From Zelopaecilomyces penicillatus (Eukaryota; Ascomycota; Sordariomycetes; Hypocreales; Pseudodiploosporaceae): 64,000 nt of DNA. Position 1 is the stretch's first letter. Each line of letters begins with the position of its first letter. This document shows, in pieces, positions 10,422 to 22,500 of this stretch. Made by a program: the position numbers and the translations under genes. The DNA lies in contig VCCP01000005.1 in NCBI GenBank assembly GCA_005765155.1, forward strand, positions 2,480,001 to 2,544,000. The letters run 5' to 3'. The notes below the pieces were generated by a model, which made no database searches, was not told where the DNA came from, and saw nothing but the letters and a program-made list of their open reading frames with translations.

Positions 10422-12491
10422 TCACGGGAGATCCACAGGTTGACAGACGACCCTGGCCTTTTGATCTTTTCCATTATTGCCATCTTGGCAATCTCTCTTG
10501 GCCCATCTATCCCCAAGTATTTTCATTACATCTTTCTGTGGGGCCCCTGGGTTCTCACTTCTTACAATGCTCATATGTTCTTTGAGGAACACTTGGTACT
10601 GACTCTGCTTGGTCGTCCCACTTGGCGCTCTGGGTATAGGCTTGATCTGCTTCAACAGGCTCTTGCAACAACCGCAACGGTGTTTTTGAAGATTGATGCT
10701 TTTTGAATGACGCTTATACTCGGATCCGCAAGCAGTGCACTCCCAGATATACTTGAAGTCAATTTCGTAACTGTGCTTGGTAGTGACATGAATGCCCTGC
10801 TTAGAGAACTTGTCGGAGCACTTGGCTGCCCAGACTTTGAACTCTTTTCCGTGCGGACTGTTGGTGATGCCATTAATCATGAAGTTAGCGAGGTGGCAAA
10901 ATTCATGTGCAAGGACATTAAACAGACGATGCTCATTATCAATGACCTTCTCTGCCAACTCAATAGAGACATGGTGCTTGTAACTCATGGTGACTGGCTC
11001 GCTGCAACCAGATTGCCTGGCAAGGATTGTCTCCCGCTTCCAATTCGCTCGCCCCGCTGTGGTGTTCAACTTCTTCGTCCACACAAGCTTCACGCCGCCG
11101 GTTGACTGAGCCAGTTCAGCAATCTTGCCGCTAGTAATCTCAGTGTCAAGCTCCATGAGAAAATCCATAGCCCGTATCTGTTTTGTTGCTTGAAAAGCCT
11201 TTTTCGTGTGCTTCTGAGATTGCAACTTGATAGACCTCTGTGTTTCAGCATGCAAACCTTTTTTCGTAGAAAGAGAGCCTTGGTCGCTACAATCTTTCTC
11301 AGAGCCCCGAATCCAGCCAATCTCCTTGACTAAGTTCAAATTTGGGGTCTCTAGGCATTTGCGCTGTGATACTATGCCCGTCGATTTAGGTGTTTGAAGT
11401 GGTGATGTATGAGGTCGTGAAGAGCTCTTCTCATTTCTGTCGAGATCGTATTTTTTGTCACAGAAGTCTTGCAACTCCAGCTGGATCTCGGAAAGGGTTT
11501 GGACAAGGTTTTCGACATCCAAGTCCACATGTTCGGGTTTTGGGTACTGCACGTCGAGACCACTAGCAATTTCAACAGCATCGCATACGGAGCTTATCTT
11601 TGTTTCCCGATTTTCCAAGCTTCGACTAGGGGGTCTTGCACATAAACCTTGTTCCGGCCGAGGTATTGTGCCAGAGCGAGTGCTTCTTCTAATTTCTCTG
11701 TGGAAGGGTTGTGACACGGCTAAAGGTAAATTTTGGCCAACCAATCTGTCATAATCGCTTAACTTAGAATGTGGCTGATCAGCACTACTATCGCCTGGTG
11801 AGTCTTTAATTCTTTTCTTCTGGCGGCTTGCATCCTCCGCAACAAAGGTATCGAATTGTTCCTTAATTAAACTCTGATTTGAATGAAAAAGGAGAGGTAA
11901 TTGTGCGGCTGCAAATGTGTTCTGTTGACTGATACTATGGATGAGATGATCAAGGTTGTTGGATTGTGCCCTTTTTTGAGTCTCCAAACGTTCATCCTTG
12001 TTGTTCAAAATTTGTGAGCTTGTTGACAAAGGCATCTTATCTCGGCGCAGTTCTGTCGAGTCAAAATGTATCTGACAATCGGCTGTTTGAACACTTCTGC
12101 GCGTTTGTTGTAATTCAAGTAACAACAAACCTTGAACAGGCCGTATATTGCATTCTACAGTGTCGCTGGCTTGTTCTCGGGTTTGATGTCGTCTCTTCGA
12201 TGGAGAGTTTTTAGGGGCAGCATTCACATTATCTTTCAATTCCAGATTGTCATCTCTCGTAGAATCCCATTGGCGCAATAATGGGTTGCTAGTGTTCTGG
12301 CTTTCATTGACAAGTCTCCGTACTCGGCGTTTCGGCGGTTCTGGCAATGACTGTGAATTGTTCTTCTGCTGGGAGGTATCCATCGCCACCATGAAGCCCC
12401 CAGTTGAGGGATGACGAAACTGCTCAGTATCTGTTATCGAGTCTGGTGATTTATCATGATGGCATGATGTGTTGTTGGTCAGTCGAGTCAT
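10422..12491 (-). CDS. SprT-like metalloprotease-family protein with C-terminal HMG box
   Basis: Single exon of 689 aa from ATG at 12,491. Residues 1 to about 430 are low-complexity, Ser/Arg/Gln-rich and probably disordered. The SprT-like domain (about 442-610) carries the zinc-protease motif HEFCH at 529-533, a likely third ligand H547 in NSPHGKEF, and a zinc-ribbon-like set of cysteines (585, 588, 606, 609). A compact HMG box follows (about 620-668, with YQVFLKEHM and the final DRWAK). This order, disordered N-terminus, SprT, zinc ribbon and HMG box, is seen in fungal relatives of the GCNA/ACRC group. Family knowledge: SprT/Spartan/GCNA proteins act in the nucleus on DNA-protein crosslinks. 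That this protein does so, and that the HMG box anchors it to DNA, is inference. The active-site HExxH is intact. It shares its 3' side with mog1. Confidence 0.9.
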   Translation of the reverse strand: MTRLTNNTSCHHDKSPDSITDTEQFRHPSTGGFMVAMDTSQQKNNSQSLPEPPKRRVRRLVNESQNTSNPLLRQWDSTRDDNLELKDNVNAAPKNSPSKRRHQTREQASDTVECNIRPVQGLLLLELQQTRRSVQTADCQIHFDSTELRRDKMPLSTSSQILNNKDERLETQKRAQSNNLDHLIHSISQQNTFAAAQLPLLFHSNQSLIKEQFDTFVAEDASRQKKRIKDSPGDSSADQPHSKLSDYDRLVGQNLPLAVSQPFHREIRRSTRSGTIPRPEQGLCARPPSRSLENRETKISSVCDAVEIASGLDVQYPKPEHVDLDVENLVQTLSEIQLELQDFCDKKYDLDRNEKSSSRPHTSPLQTPKSTGIVSQRKCLETPNLNLVKEIGWIRGSEKDCSDQGSLSTKKGLHAETQRSIKLQSQKHTKKAFQATKQIRAMDFLMELDTEITSGKIAELAQSTGGVKLVWTKKLNTTAGRANWKRETILARQSGCSEPVTMSYKHHVSIELAEKVIDNEHRLFNVLAHEFCHLANFMINGITNSPHGKEFKVWAAKCSDKFSKQGIHVTTKHSYEIDFKYIWECTACGSEYKRHSKSINLQKHRCGCCKSLLKQIKPIPRAPSGTTKQSQYQVFLKEHMSIVRSENPGAPQKDVMKILGDRWAKRDCQDGNNGKDQKARVVCQPVDLP

Positions 12492-12780
12492 TTGATGCTG
12501 TGGAGAACTGGCGAAAATGGTGAAGATAGCATTGATGGAGAGACTGGTAATAAGGTCAATTTCGGCAGATATGGTTCACATCCAACATCGCATACCAAGG
12601 TATGCAGTCATATAGTTCAGAAAACCAAAACACGCCTTTCCCTTTATAACTTACATCCAAGATATGCCTACCTACTTAAATACTTGCCTAGTTGGAGGTA
12701 ACAGGTAAGTACCTTAACTACTATATGGGAGGTAAATATTTACCAGCGCCGATTAGATCTTAATATTCACTATGATTTCT
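12492..12780 (-). promoter_or_regulatory. Upstream region of the SprT-like gene
   Basis: About 290 bp of normal-composition DNA between the SprT-like start codon and the abrupt change to AT-rich DNA near 12,780. It should hold the promoter and 5' leader. It contains short repeats of the type cctacctactt and ggtaacaggtaagtacc near 12,665-12,715. No TATA box or conserved site can be named with confidence. Short frames on the plus strand are not supported. Confidence 0.5.
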
Positions 12781-13264
12781 GTAATAAAAGCTAATTAATA
12801 TATAATATATTATCTGTATAATTAACTAGTAATACTTTAAGTAATGCTTAATCTGGGCTTTAATATAAATAAAGATATTTAGTATATTTATTTATTTATA
12901 ATTAAATTTATTATATATTATTATAAAATAATATAAAGATTAAATAAATATATTATAATATATAAGTACTATTATTTATATTATAAAAAAGTTACATAAA
13001 TTATATAATTATTATATTATATTTTTATTTTAATTAATTAAATTTAATCTTTATATATAATTATAATATATTAAAATAATAAAAAGCTTTTTAATATAAT
13101 TAATTTATTATTAAGGCTTAGATTAAGCTTATAAAGAATCTAAATTATATAGCCTTAAAAAAGCTTATATAATTATAAATAAAACTAATTACTTTTAAAG
13201 AATAAAAAGAATAAAGATTAAGCTTTTTATAATCTATTATTTATTTATTATATATAATAAAATT
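12781..13264. other. AT-rich decayed DNA without a gene
   Basis: Begins abruptly at the right edge of the first gene island. Nearly pure A/T, no reading frame and no terminal repeat recognised. Confidence 0.6.
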
Positions 13265-13266
13265 TA

Positions 13267-13715
13267 TTATAATTTGCAGTATAAGGTTATAATTAAAGCT
13301 AGTAGTTATAGTAGTAGAAGAAAGGCAGCGAATAGTTATCCAGAGTGAATTCTAAAAAAAAAAAGAAAAAAGTAATTATATTATTGATATAGAAAGAAAA
13401 ACAGGATTTAACTAGGAATCTAGCTATCTTATATATTTAAATAATACTAGGATTATTTGGAATTATTTAAGAATTCCAAATAATATTTCTTTGGATTTCT
13501 AAGTATTCCAAATAATAAGAAAGAGAGGGGTATAAGGGATAAGCCTTTATTTTACTAGTCTAGCCTGATATAGTAGGTCAGGCGGTATAGGCTTTTTAGG
13601 TCTTATAGCAGGTCTGGCTGCTAGGGCTATAGCAGGTTTAGCTGCTAAACTATAGTAGGTCTAGCTATTAGTCTTATAATAGGTCAGGCTGTTATATAAA
13701 ACCCACTTATTTTAA
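13267..13715 (-). mobile_element. MITE-like element, copy 1 (449 bp, inverted relative to copies 3 and 4)
   Basis: Exactly 449 bp and the reverse complement of 35,829-36,277. It is flanked by TA on both sides (13,265-13,266 and 13,716-13,717), and the same ends recur in every copy, so a TA target duplication is likely. It stands out as a GC-richer island with stacked short repeats of the type gcaggtctggctgctag and gtaggtctagctattag. No protein is encoded. Light RIP-type changes are visible compared with the other copies. I infer a non-autonomous DNA element with TA target preference; the terminal inverted repeats are weak (TTAAAATAAG against TTGCAATTTG). Confidence 0.7.
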
Positions 13716-13717
13716 TA

Positions 13718-15837
13718 AAATTAATATTATTTTAAATTTTTTTTATTTTTTTAATAATCTTTTTATTTTATTTTTTAATAGATTAATATCTTTTATTCTT
13801 TTTTTAAATAAAAAGATTATTAAAATTAAAAATTATAATAAAAAAAAATAATAATAATTAATTATTAATTTATAAATAATAAATTTAAATTAATTTTAAA
13901 GATTAAATTAATATTATAGCTTTATTAAGAATTATAAAATAATCTTTAATTTAAATATTTATTTATTATATAATTATTTTTAAATATTTTATAATTATTT
14001 TTTTAATTAATTTATTATTGATAAATAATATTATAAGTTTAGATTTTAAATATAAATCTTAAATAAAAAGATAAAATAATCCTAAATTAAGTATTATTAA
14101 TATAAAAAAAAAGATTAAAATAAAAACTTTTTTTTTAAAAAGTTTTTTAAATTTTTTATTTAATATTTATTTATAATAATTATAAAGCTAGTTTATTATA
14201 TTAAATAAATTATTTTTATATATTTTTTAAAATAAAATATTTATTTATATTAAAATATTAAAAAATAATTTAATTTATTTTTAAGAATTTAAATAATTAA
14301 TTATAAAAAAAAAAAAACTATTCTTTATATAAAAATATAAATTATTAATTAAAATTAAAAAATTAATAATTAAACAAAAAGAAAATTTATTTATTTTAAA
14401 TATATATATTTTTCTTTATTTTAATTATTTAATATTAAGAAAGATATTCTTTTAATTTAATTAATAAATATTTATTATAAAGTTATTATTAATAAAGATT
14501 TTATTAAAGAATATAAAAATTAAAAATAAATTATTTAAAATAATATATTAATATCCCTTTAAAAGTATATTTAAGAGTTTTATTTATTTAATAGATTATA
14601 TTAAATATGTAATTTAAATAAGCTTTTTAAATATATAATATTAATAATTTATAATACTTATTATAAAGATATAACTTAAATTAAATTAAAATATAATAAA
14701 TAATATTTTAATAAATATTTCTTTTTTTTATATATATTTTAAATAGAAATTTATAATAATAAATAATTTAATATAATTTAATATAATAAAAAAATTAAGC
14801 TTTATTATATATTTAATTATTAAATATAAGATATTTATTTAAAATAAAATATCTTTTATTTTAATTATATTTTAATTATATTTTATTATTATTAAGTTAT
14901 TATAGAATTTAAAGAATTTAATTTAAAAAATAAAATAAAATAAAAATAAAAATATTATTTTATTTTATAAATAATAGTATTTATTTAGATAAATAAAGAT
15001 ATATTAATAATTAATATTAATATAATAATTATAATAAAAGCTTATATTAAATTAAAAAAGGATTATAAATAAAAAAAAGAATTCTATAAAAAGTAATTAT
15101 TAAGCTATAAAATAGATTTAATTAAGATATTTAATAAAAGAAAAGATAATTAATAAATAAAAAGATAAAAATACTTATATTTATTATAAAAATAATTATT
15201 TTTATTATAAAGGTTAAGGATATTTATAAATCTAATATTATCTTATATTATTATATTATTATATTAATATTAATATTATTAAATATAATATAATATTAAA
15301 CTTTAATTTAAAAAATAAATAATAAAATTATTTTTAAATTAAATCTTATTTAAAAATAAATTAATTATATAATAGCCTTAAAATAAGATTAATATTAGAT
15401 TATAATAAAGAAAAAAATAAAAGATTAAAACTAGATTAAATAAATATTTATTTTTAATTCTTATCTTTTTAAACTCTATTATATTTATAAATATATAGAT
15501 TAATTTAGTATATAATTCTTTAAGCTTTTTAAAAAGCTAAAATTCTTTTTTTAATAATCTATAAATTTATTTTATAATAATATAATCTTTATAAATAATA
15601 TTAAAAACCTTAATTAATATATTTAAATTAAATATCTTTTATTAAAATTCTATTATATTAAATAAGAATTAATTAATAAATTATTAAAGATAAATTAATT
15701 TATAATTAAAATTATATATATTAATAAGTTAATTAAGGCTTTAATAAGTTTTACTTTTTAGGATTTATTAAGCTTATTAAATCTTTAAAACCCTTTATAA
15801 AAGAATAACTATATATTATATAGCTTATTAAAGAAAG
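13718..15837. other. AT-rich decayed DNA without a gene
   Basis: Almost exclusively A/T. I see no protein motif. Its last part (from about 15,500) belongs to a repeat shared with the far right of the window. Confidence 0.5.
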
Positions 15838-16305
15838 TATTAAAATAAAAAGATTATTAATATAATAGCTTAATCTATTATAATATAATAATTAAATTTA
15901 TTATAATTTAATAGTTTAATTTATTATTATTTTATAACTAGATTAATTATTATATAATAGCTTTATTTATTATAAGATCTAATAAAAGAATTAAGATATT
16001 TATATAGCCTGATTTATTATATAAAGCTAGAATAAAAAATAAGAACTTAACCCTTAAAATTCTTTCTTTCTTTATATTTAAAATACTTAATAATTCTTAA
16101 TAAATATTATTTAAAATTCTAAAATAACTCTAAATTATTTTTATATTTTTTAAATATATAAAAAACTAGATTTATAATTAAAATCTTTTTTTTATTCTTT
16201 ATTAATTATATTTTTTTTAAACTTTTATAAAACTTTATTTAAATATTTTTATATCTTTTTTTTATTATTTTAATAATTAGTTTTAATTAATTTTAAAAAT
16301 TATAA
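15500..16305 (+). repeat. Decayed repeat shared with 62,890-63,636
   Basis: About 800 bp that aligns by eye in the same orientation with 62,890-63,636, through stretches such as aagaattaattaataaatta, gttaattaaggctttaataag and tatattatatagcttatta. The similarity runs through MITE-like copy 2 at its right end. Both copies are heavily mutated. Confidence 0.65.
15840..16305 (+). mobile_element. MITE-like element, copy 2, heavily decayed
   Basis: Keeps the start TA-TTAAAATAA (TA at 15,838-15,839), the middle markers agcctgatttatta and ataagaactta, and the end aaaattataa-TA (16,306-16,307). The length is 466 bp against 449-471 bp for the better copies. Nearly all CA/TG has been lost, unlike copies 1, 3 and 4. 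It sits inside a longer duplicated segment. Confidence 0.5.
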
Positions 16306-16307
16306 TA

Positions 16308-17703
16308 AATATTAATTAAAATCTTATAATTAATTTATTAATATAAATCTTTTTATTAAATTTATCTTTTAAAGATTTATAAATATTATATTAATTTAAT
16401 ATATTAATTAATATATTCTTTTATTATATTTTTTGAAGAATATTAAATAATTATTTTAAATAATTTTTATTATTTCTTATAATTATTATTTAATATAAAG
16501 ATATATTTTTATTTTAATTTAATAATTAAAATAAATATAAAATAATATATTTAAATAAAGAAATCTTTTTAAAATTATTATTTTATAGATTTAATTAATT
16601 AATTATATCTTTATTTAAAGAATAATCTTTTTATTTATTTATAATTAATAATATAAATCCTTAAAAATAAATTAAGTATTTAATAGATTTTTTTAAAATA
16701 ATAATTATTTATATTTAATAAATATATTTCTTTTTTTTATAAAATATATAAAAAAGAAATTTATTAAATATAATAAATAAAAAAAAAGAATTTATATTAA
16801 TCTCTTTTTTAAAACTAATAAAGCTTAATCTAAATTTATTTTATATTTATATTAAGGCTTAAAGTTAATATTTAAGCTTATAATAAATATATAATCTTTT
16901 ACTTTATTTTTATTATTATATTATATATAAAATATATAATAATCTTTTATAATAATAATCTTTTATTATTATTATTACTTTATTATATTAATTATTATAT
17001 ATAATCTTAATTAAATATATATTTTTTATATTTTTATTTTTTTTATTTATGTAAAGAAAAACCTTATTTCTTTTTATTTAAGTATTTAAAATAAATAATC
17101 TTTATATCTTAATTAAATATTAATATTATATTATTTTTTTAGATTTAATTTAATTTTTTAATTTTATTAAAATAAATATATAATTTAATTTTAATTTTAA
17201 TCTTTTTAATAATCTTTTATAAATTCTTTTTTTTTAATAATTAATATTTAAGGCTTATTCTTTAAGTTATTATATTTTAAATCTTTATTAATTAATATAT
17301 TCTTTATATTAATTAATATATTCTTTATATTAATAAATATCTTCAAAAATAATTAAAAGATTAATTTAATTATAATTAAATATTAATATTATATTAATAT
17401 TAGTTTTATAATTTAAATATAATAAAGCCTTAAAATAAGATTATTATTAATAATATTTAAGTCTTATTTAATAATTTCTTTTTTAATAATTAAGAAAACT
17501 ATTATAAAAATTTAAAAAATTTATTATAATTATATTATTAAAATAGCTTAAATATTAGCTTTAAATAAAGCTTTTTTTTAAAAGATTAAATTAAAAAAAG
17601 ATTATATTATAATAAAATTTAAATTTATTTATTAAAATATAATAATTAAAATTATTAAATAATTAATTCTTTTATTATATAATATAATTTTTTTATAATA
17701 TAA
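16308..17703. other. AT-rich decayed DNA without a gene
   Basis: Nothing recognisable. It contains a short tandem repeat of the type attaattaatatattcttta near 17,289-17,335. It ends at the target duplication of gypsy-3. Confidence 0.5.
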
Positions 17704-17708
17704 ATAAG

Positions 17709-17898
17709 TATTAGATATATATAAAGGTAAAGAATTAATTCTTTTAGCTAAGGTTTTTTTATATTTAATATAGCTATTTATATTGTCTTCTTTAATAAGA
17801 ATAGCTGCCTTAATTAATTAATTAATTAACTATAGGCTTAATAGGTAATAAAGTAATAAAGTAATAAAGTAATAAAATATAATATATATTATATAATA
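17709..17898 (-). repeat. 3' LTR of gypsy-3
   Basis: 190 bp, beginning tattagatatatataaagg and ending ttatataata on the plus strand. RIP of TG..CA termini to TA..TA explains the ends. It matches 40,161-40,358 through ttaattcttttagctaagg, a core of ttttatatttaatatagcta and a run of gtaataaa units. The 8-bp length difference lies in the taat-rich and gtaataaa runs. It is followed by attacccc, the plus-strand face of the proposed polypurine tract. Confidence 0.75.
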
Positions 17899-18312
17899 AT
17901 TACCCCTTAATAAAAAAGCTAGAATTCCTTATTATCCTTATCCTTTAAGTTTATTATCTTTAAATCTAAAGTATTATTATCTTTAAATTTATTATCTATC
18001 TTATTTTTAATCTCCTTTTATATTAATTTATTTAATAATCTATCTAGATTTTTTAGTTTATTAAATATTTTATTATTATTATTTATTTTTAGTGTTTATT
18101 TAATTATAGCTAATCTTAGATTAAATAGTCTTTCTATTATTTAATTATATAATTATTTAGATTTTATTATACCTTATATTAATATCTTAATAAGCTGTTT
18201 TAATAATTTATTTATATGTAAATATATAATTTATTTTAATTAAAATACTTTATTATTTAAATATTAGATTTGTTTTATTTATCTATTATATTATATTATT
18301 AATAACTTAATA

Positions 18313-18347
<35 letters not shown>

Positions 18348-19111
18348 AGATTACCTTAATCTAGTTTAATAAATATTTTATATTAATATACTTTTTAGTT
18401 CTTTATAATAAATATAGTTTTTTTAAGATTAGCTTTTTAGGTATAATTATTAAATTATAGCTTTTTTATAATAATAGAGTTATTATCTTAATTATCCCTT
18501 ATTATATTATCTTTTTAATTAGATACTTTTATTTTTTTAGGATTTATATAAGGTTCTTATTATTTAATTATATAATTAGAATCTTAACTTATTCTTTATA
18601 TTTTTTATTTATAATAGAATTTTTTTTATTAATAGTATTAAAATCTTTTTAATCTAAGTATATTAATTATTAATAGATATTATAAAGAGATTATTAATAA
18701 ATAAAGTATAAGCTTATTCTTTTTTTAATTATTTAATAATTATTAATATCTTATTATAAAATTATTTTTTATTTATATTTACGAGAATTTCCTTAATATA
18801 ATTACTTTTATTTAATTATATTATAATATTAGCTTTTATTTATTTATTATAATTAAGTTTATTAAGTATTTTTAGGTAAACAGTTTTTAATATAATAAAA
18901 TTAATAATTAAATAATTTAATTATTTAGCTTTTATTTAAATAATAATAATTTCTTTTTAAAAGAATAATATTTTAAATAAAATTCCTATTATAAAAAATA
19001 TTATTTATATTATATAATTTATAATTATTATTAAGATATATTTAATAATATAATATATTTTAATAATTCTAATTAAATTATTATATATATTACCTATAAT
19101 ATTTCTAAGTA

Positions 19112-19509
19112 TTTTAATAAGAGGAAAACAATGTATATAACAATACTAACACCATCTATAGAACTACAGAGTGATTTTAGGGTAGTTATATAGCTAGTAT
19201 AGTCTATAAGGATTAAATAAATAAGAAAAGCTATAAAGTAGTAATATAATAAATTAAACTTAAGGGATTAATTAATTATCCTATAACTAATCAAATAAAG
19301 AAGATAGCTTTTTAATAGCTAGTCTTTTAAATATACTAGAAAATTCTTAGATAGAAGAGGGAAAAAAAAAAACTTGAATTTAATGATATCTACCCATTTA
19401 AATAGCCTAGGTATAGCCTATCTACTTATACAGTTCAATCCCTCTAAATACAGCTTATATAGCTATAGCTTAATTAACTAGTAAGGGGGTATATTTAATC
19501 TAGCTATTA
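19112..19509 (-). repeat. 3' LTR of gypsy-2
   Basis: 398 bp, direct copy of 31,551-31,948. More mutated than the right copy in its outer end: right aacccagccatca is here aatctagctatta, and right ggcttagtcaact is here agcttaattaact. Some CA dinucleotides survive near 19,431, so it is less completely mutated than the internal region. Confidence 0.9.
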
Positions 19510-22500
19510 AAACCCTTCTAATGAATATTAAAGATAACCCTATTATTAAATTAAGCAATATTTATAATCAATCAAATAATAGTATTTAAATATAATCTTT
19601 AGATACCTATATATATATACTTTACTTCTTCTATCTTATTTATCCTTAATTAAGTATTCCTTTAATATTTAATCCCTTTAACTCTTTTAATATCCCTAGA
19701 GTATTTAACTCTATTATTTAACCTATAGATAAAGGTATTATTAATTATACTTATATAGTATAGTATTTAGATCTATTAGATTAAATAGTTTAAATCATTA
19801 GCCTATTAAAGAAAGCTTCTATTATCTCTTTAATATATTAAAGAGTCCCTTCTATAATTATTCTATTAGAATAAAGATTAATATAATTATTAGAGTATTT
19901 GATATATAATATAAGCCTTTTAATAAGGAATATATTATCTATCTTCTTAGTGAATTTAATAGTTATAATATACCCTATTATTTCTAAGTATTATAAAAGC
20001 AAACCAATATCTATTTAAGCAATAATCTCTCCCTTATATCTTATAGATTAAATTAATAGTATATAATATAGAGAGGGCTAAGGATCTAATTCCTCTTATT
20101 AGCTCCTCTATTTCTTTTCTAGACTTCCTTTTTCTTTACTAAAAGGATTAATCTACTTATAAGAAAGATATCTATTATCTAATTAAGATATCCTATTTAG
20201 ATTCCTATTAATAAATTACCTTAAAGTTATAATAATATCCTTAAAAGTATTAGTATTCTTATCTAAGTTAGCTATAAGGGTATTTAAAGAAATTAATTTA
20301 GCTATTTACTTCTTAAAGATAATCTATTTCTAAGGGTTTAAATATAATATAAGCTATATTAATATTAATTTTAATTCCTTGCTTAATAAATCTTAATTAA
20401 ATAATCCTTAAGTATCCTTAATACTATTATATATAAATAAACTAAGCCTAAATAAAAGCCTAGAAACTAAATAAATAATAAATAATCTATTCCTATTAGC
20501 TTTTAAAGAATACTATTAGGGTATTATTACTTAATTATTATTAAGCTAAGTTATAATTAACTTAGCTTCCTTAATAATAATTATATTAATAATCTTAATT
20601 GCTTTAAGTCTAATTATCTTATTATACTTAAACTTATTATTTAATTATTAATCAATAATAGCTTTAAAGAGTATAAGTTTCTATACTTTAATAGAATAAA
20701 TAGATAATATTATAATAATCTATATAAATAATATAAATAAACTATCTCTTATAGGTATATAAAAGACTCTAGAGTTATTATATAATATAGATAAGATATA
20801 TCTATTAATTAAAAATAATATAATACCTCTTAGATAAATAAAATAAAGCATTTTATTTATACCTTGATTATAGATTATTTAATTATTAAGATCCTATAAA
20901 ATAATATAATAAAAGCTCTATAAGTATTTAATTATATCTAATTTATTAATAATAAGATATAATATAATACTCCTTACTTTAAGTATATAATTAAATATAG
21001 ATTGATTTAAACTATTAAATAAGTATTAATCTCTTAATAATAAATAAAAGGGATTATTAAGGAATAGATAAAATATATTACTATAAGATTATTTAATCTT
21101 ATTTAAATCTTCTTTAATTTAATTAAGATAAGAGTAAAACCTAATTAATCCTTTAATAATAATATAGACCTAGAAGAAAGATAGATAATTATACTTTTAA
21201 TCTTATATTTGCTTTATATATAGAATAATAATAAATATAAAGTTATAAAGGAGATTAAGCTTATAAAGCATTTATCTTTATAGATATATAAACTCTTTAA
21301 TATAATATATTTATCTATCTATTTATAAATTAAAGATATAAAGCTAGCCTTTAAATTAATCCTAAATAAAAGAATACTAATATATATTCTTATAATTAAT
21401 AAATCTAATAAAGAATCACTTATTAAATATATTCTTATAAAAAGCAATTAATCTATTAAAATAATTATAGATATTAAGTATTAAATAATTATAGGATCTA
21501 AACTTATATAAAATATTAAAGAGATCTATATATATATAAAAGTATTCCTTTAACTTAAAAATATATATTACTTTAAGGGCTATAAATATATTATTAGAGA
21601 TACTATAGAGTATAATTTAAAGCAAAGGGTATAATATAAAATTAATAGCTTAATCTTTATTCTTTAATATATATAATAGTTAATAAAGCTTAATTAAATA
21701 ATCGCTTTAGTTCTATTCTTATAGGCCTTAAGGAAATAATTATATAATAGAGATAAGGCTATATATTACTAAATCTAAGGCATTTATATTGAAATTCTAA
21801 GAGAGGGTTAATAATAGATTAAATCAATCTTATTAAGGGATTATAAAATAGGATTACTTAGAAAACCCCAGGTTTATTATAAATATAATATATTTATTAG
21901 TATATTTATAAAATAAATCTATATCTTCTTTAAGCTATATTACTTCTATAATAATAATAAGGCTTATATTTTTAATACTTATCTAAAGGAAGGGTATAAA
22001 TAATCTAAAAGTTCTTTATTATTTTAATATTATATATTAATAAGGAATTAAATAGGGGTATAATTAAATAATAGTAGAGATTAAGGGAATAAAATAAGAT
22101 AGTATAGGTATTAAAGGAGGTGATAGAGATAGAAGGGAGTGATATATATAAAATACCTCTTTATAAAAGAGAGCTTTATAAGTATATAAGGGTTTGAATT
22201 AATAATCCTTTATAATTATATATAATTATTTAATTAAAGATACCTTTTATTATAAATAGCTCTTTCTTTAAAGTATAGCTTTTTATTATATTTAATAATA
22301 ATTTATAGCTAGTAAATAATATATATTTTTATTTATATACTTTTTAAAGGGGCTATCTCTTAGCTTTTATAACTTTTCCTCCTTTATCTTATAACTTAAT
22401 CCTTTTAACTTTAGAATTATTAATCTATCTCTTATTCTCTTTAGATTTTTAATATAGATATTATTTAATTATAGAAACTGATTAGGATAATATTTATTCT

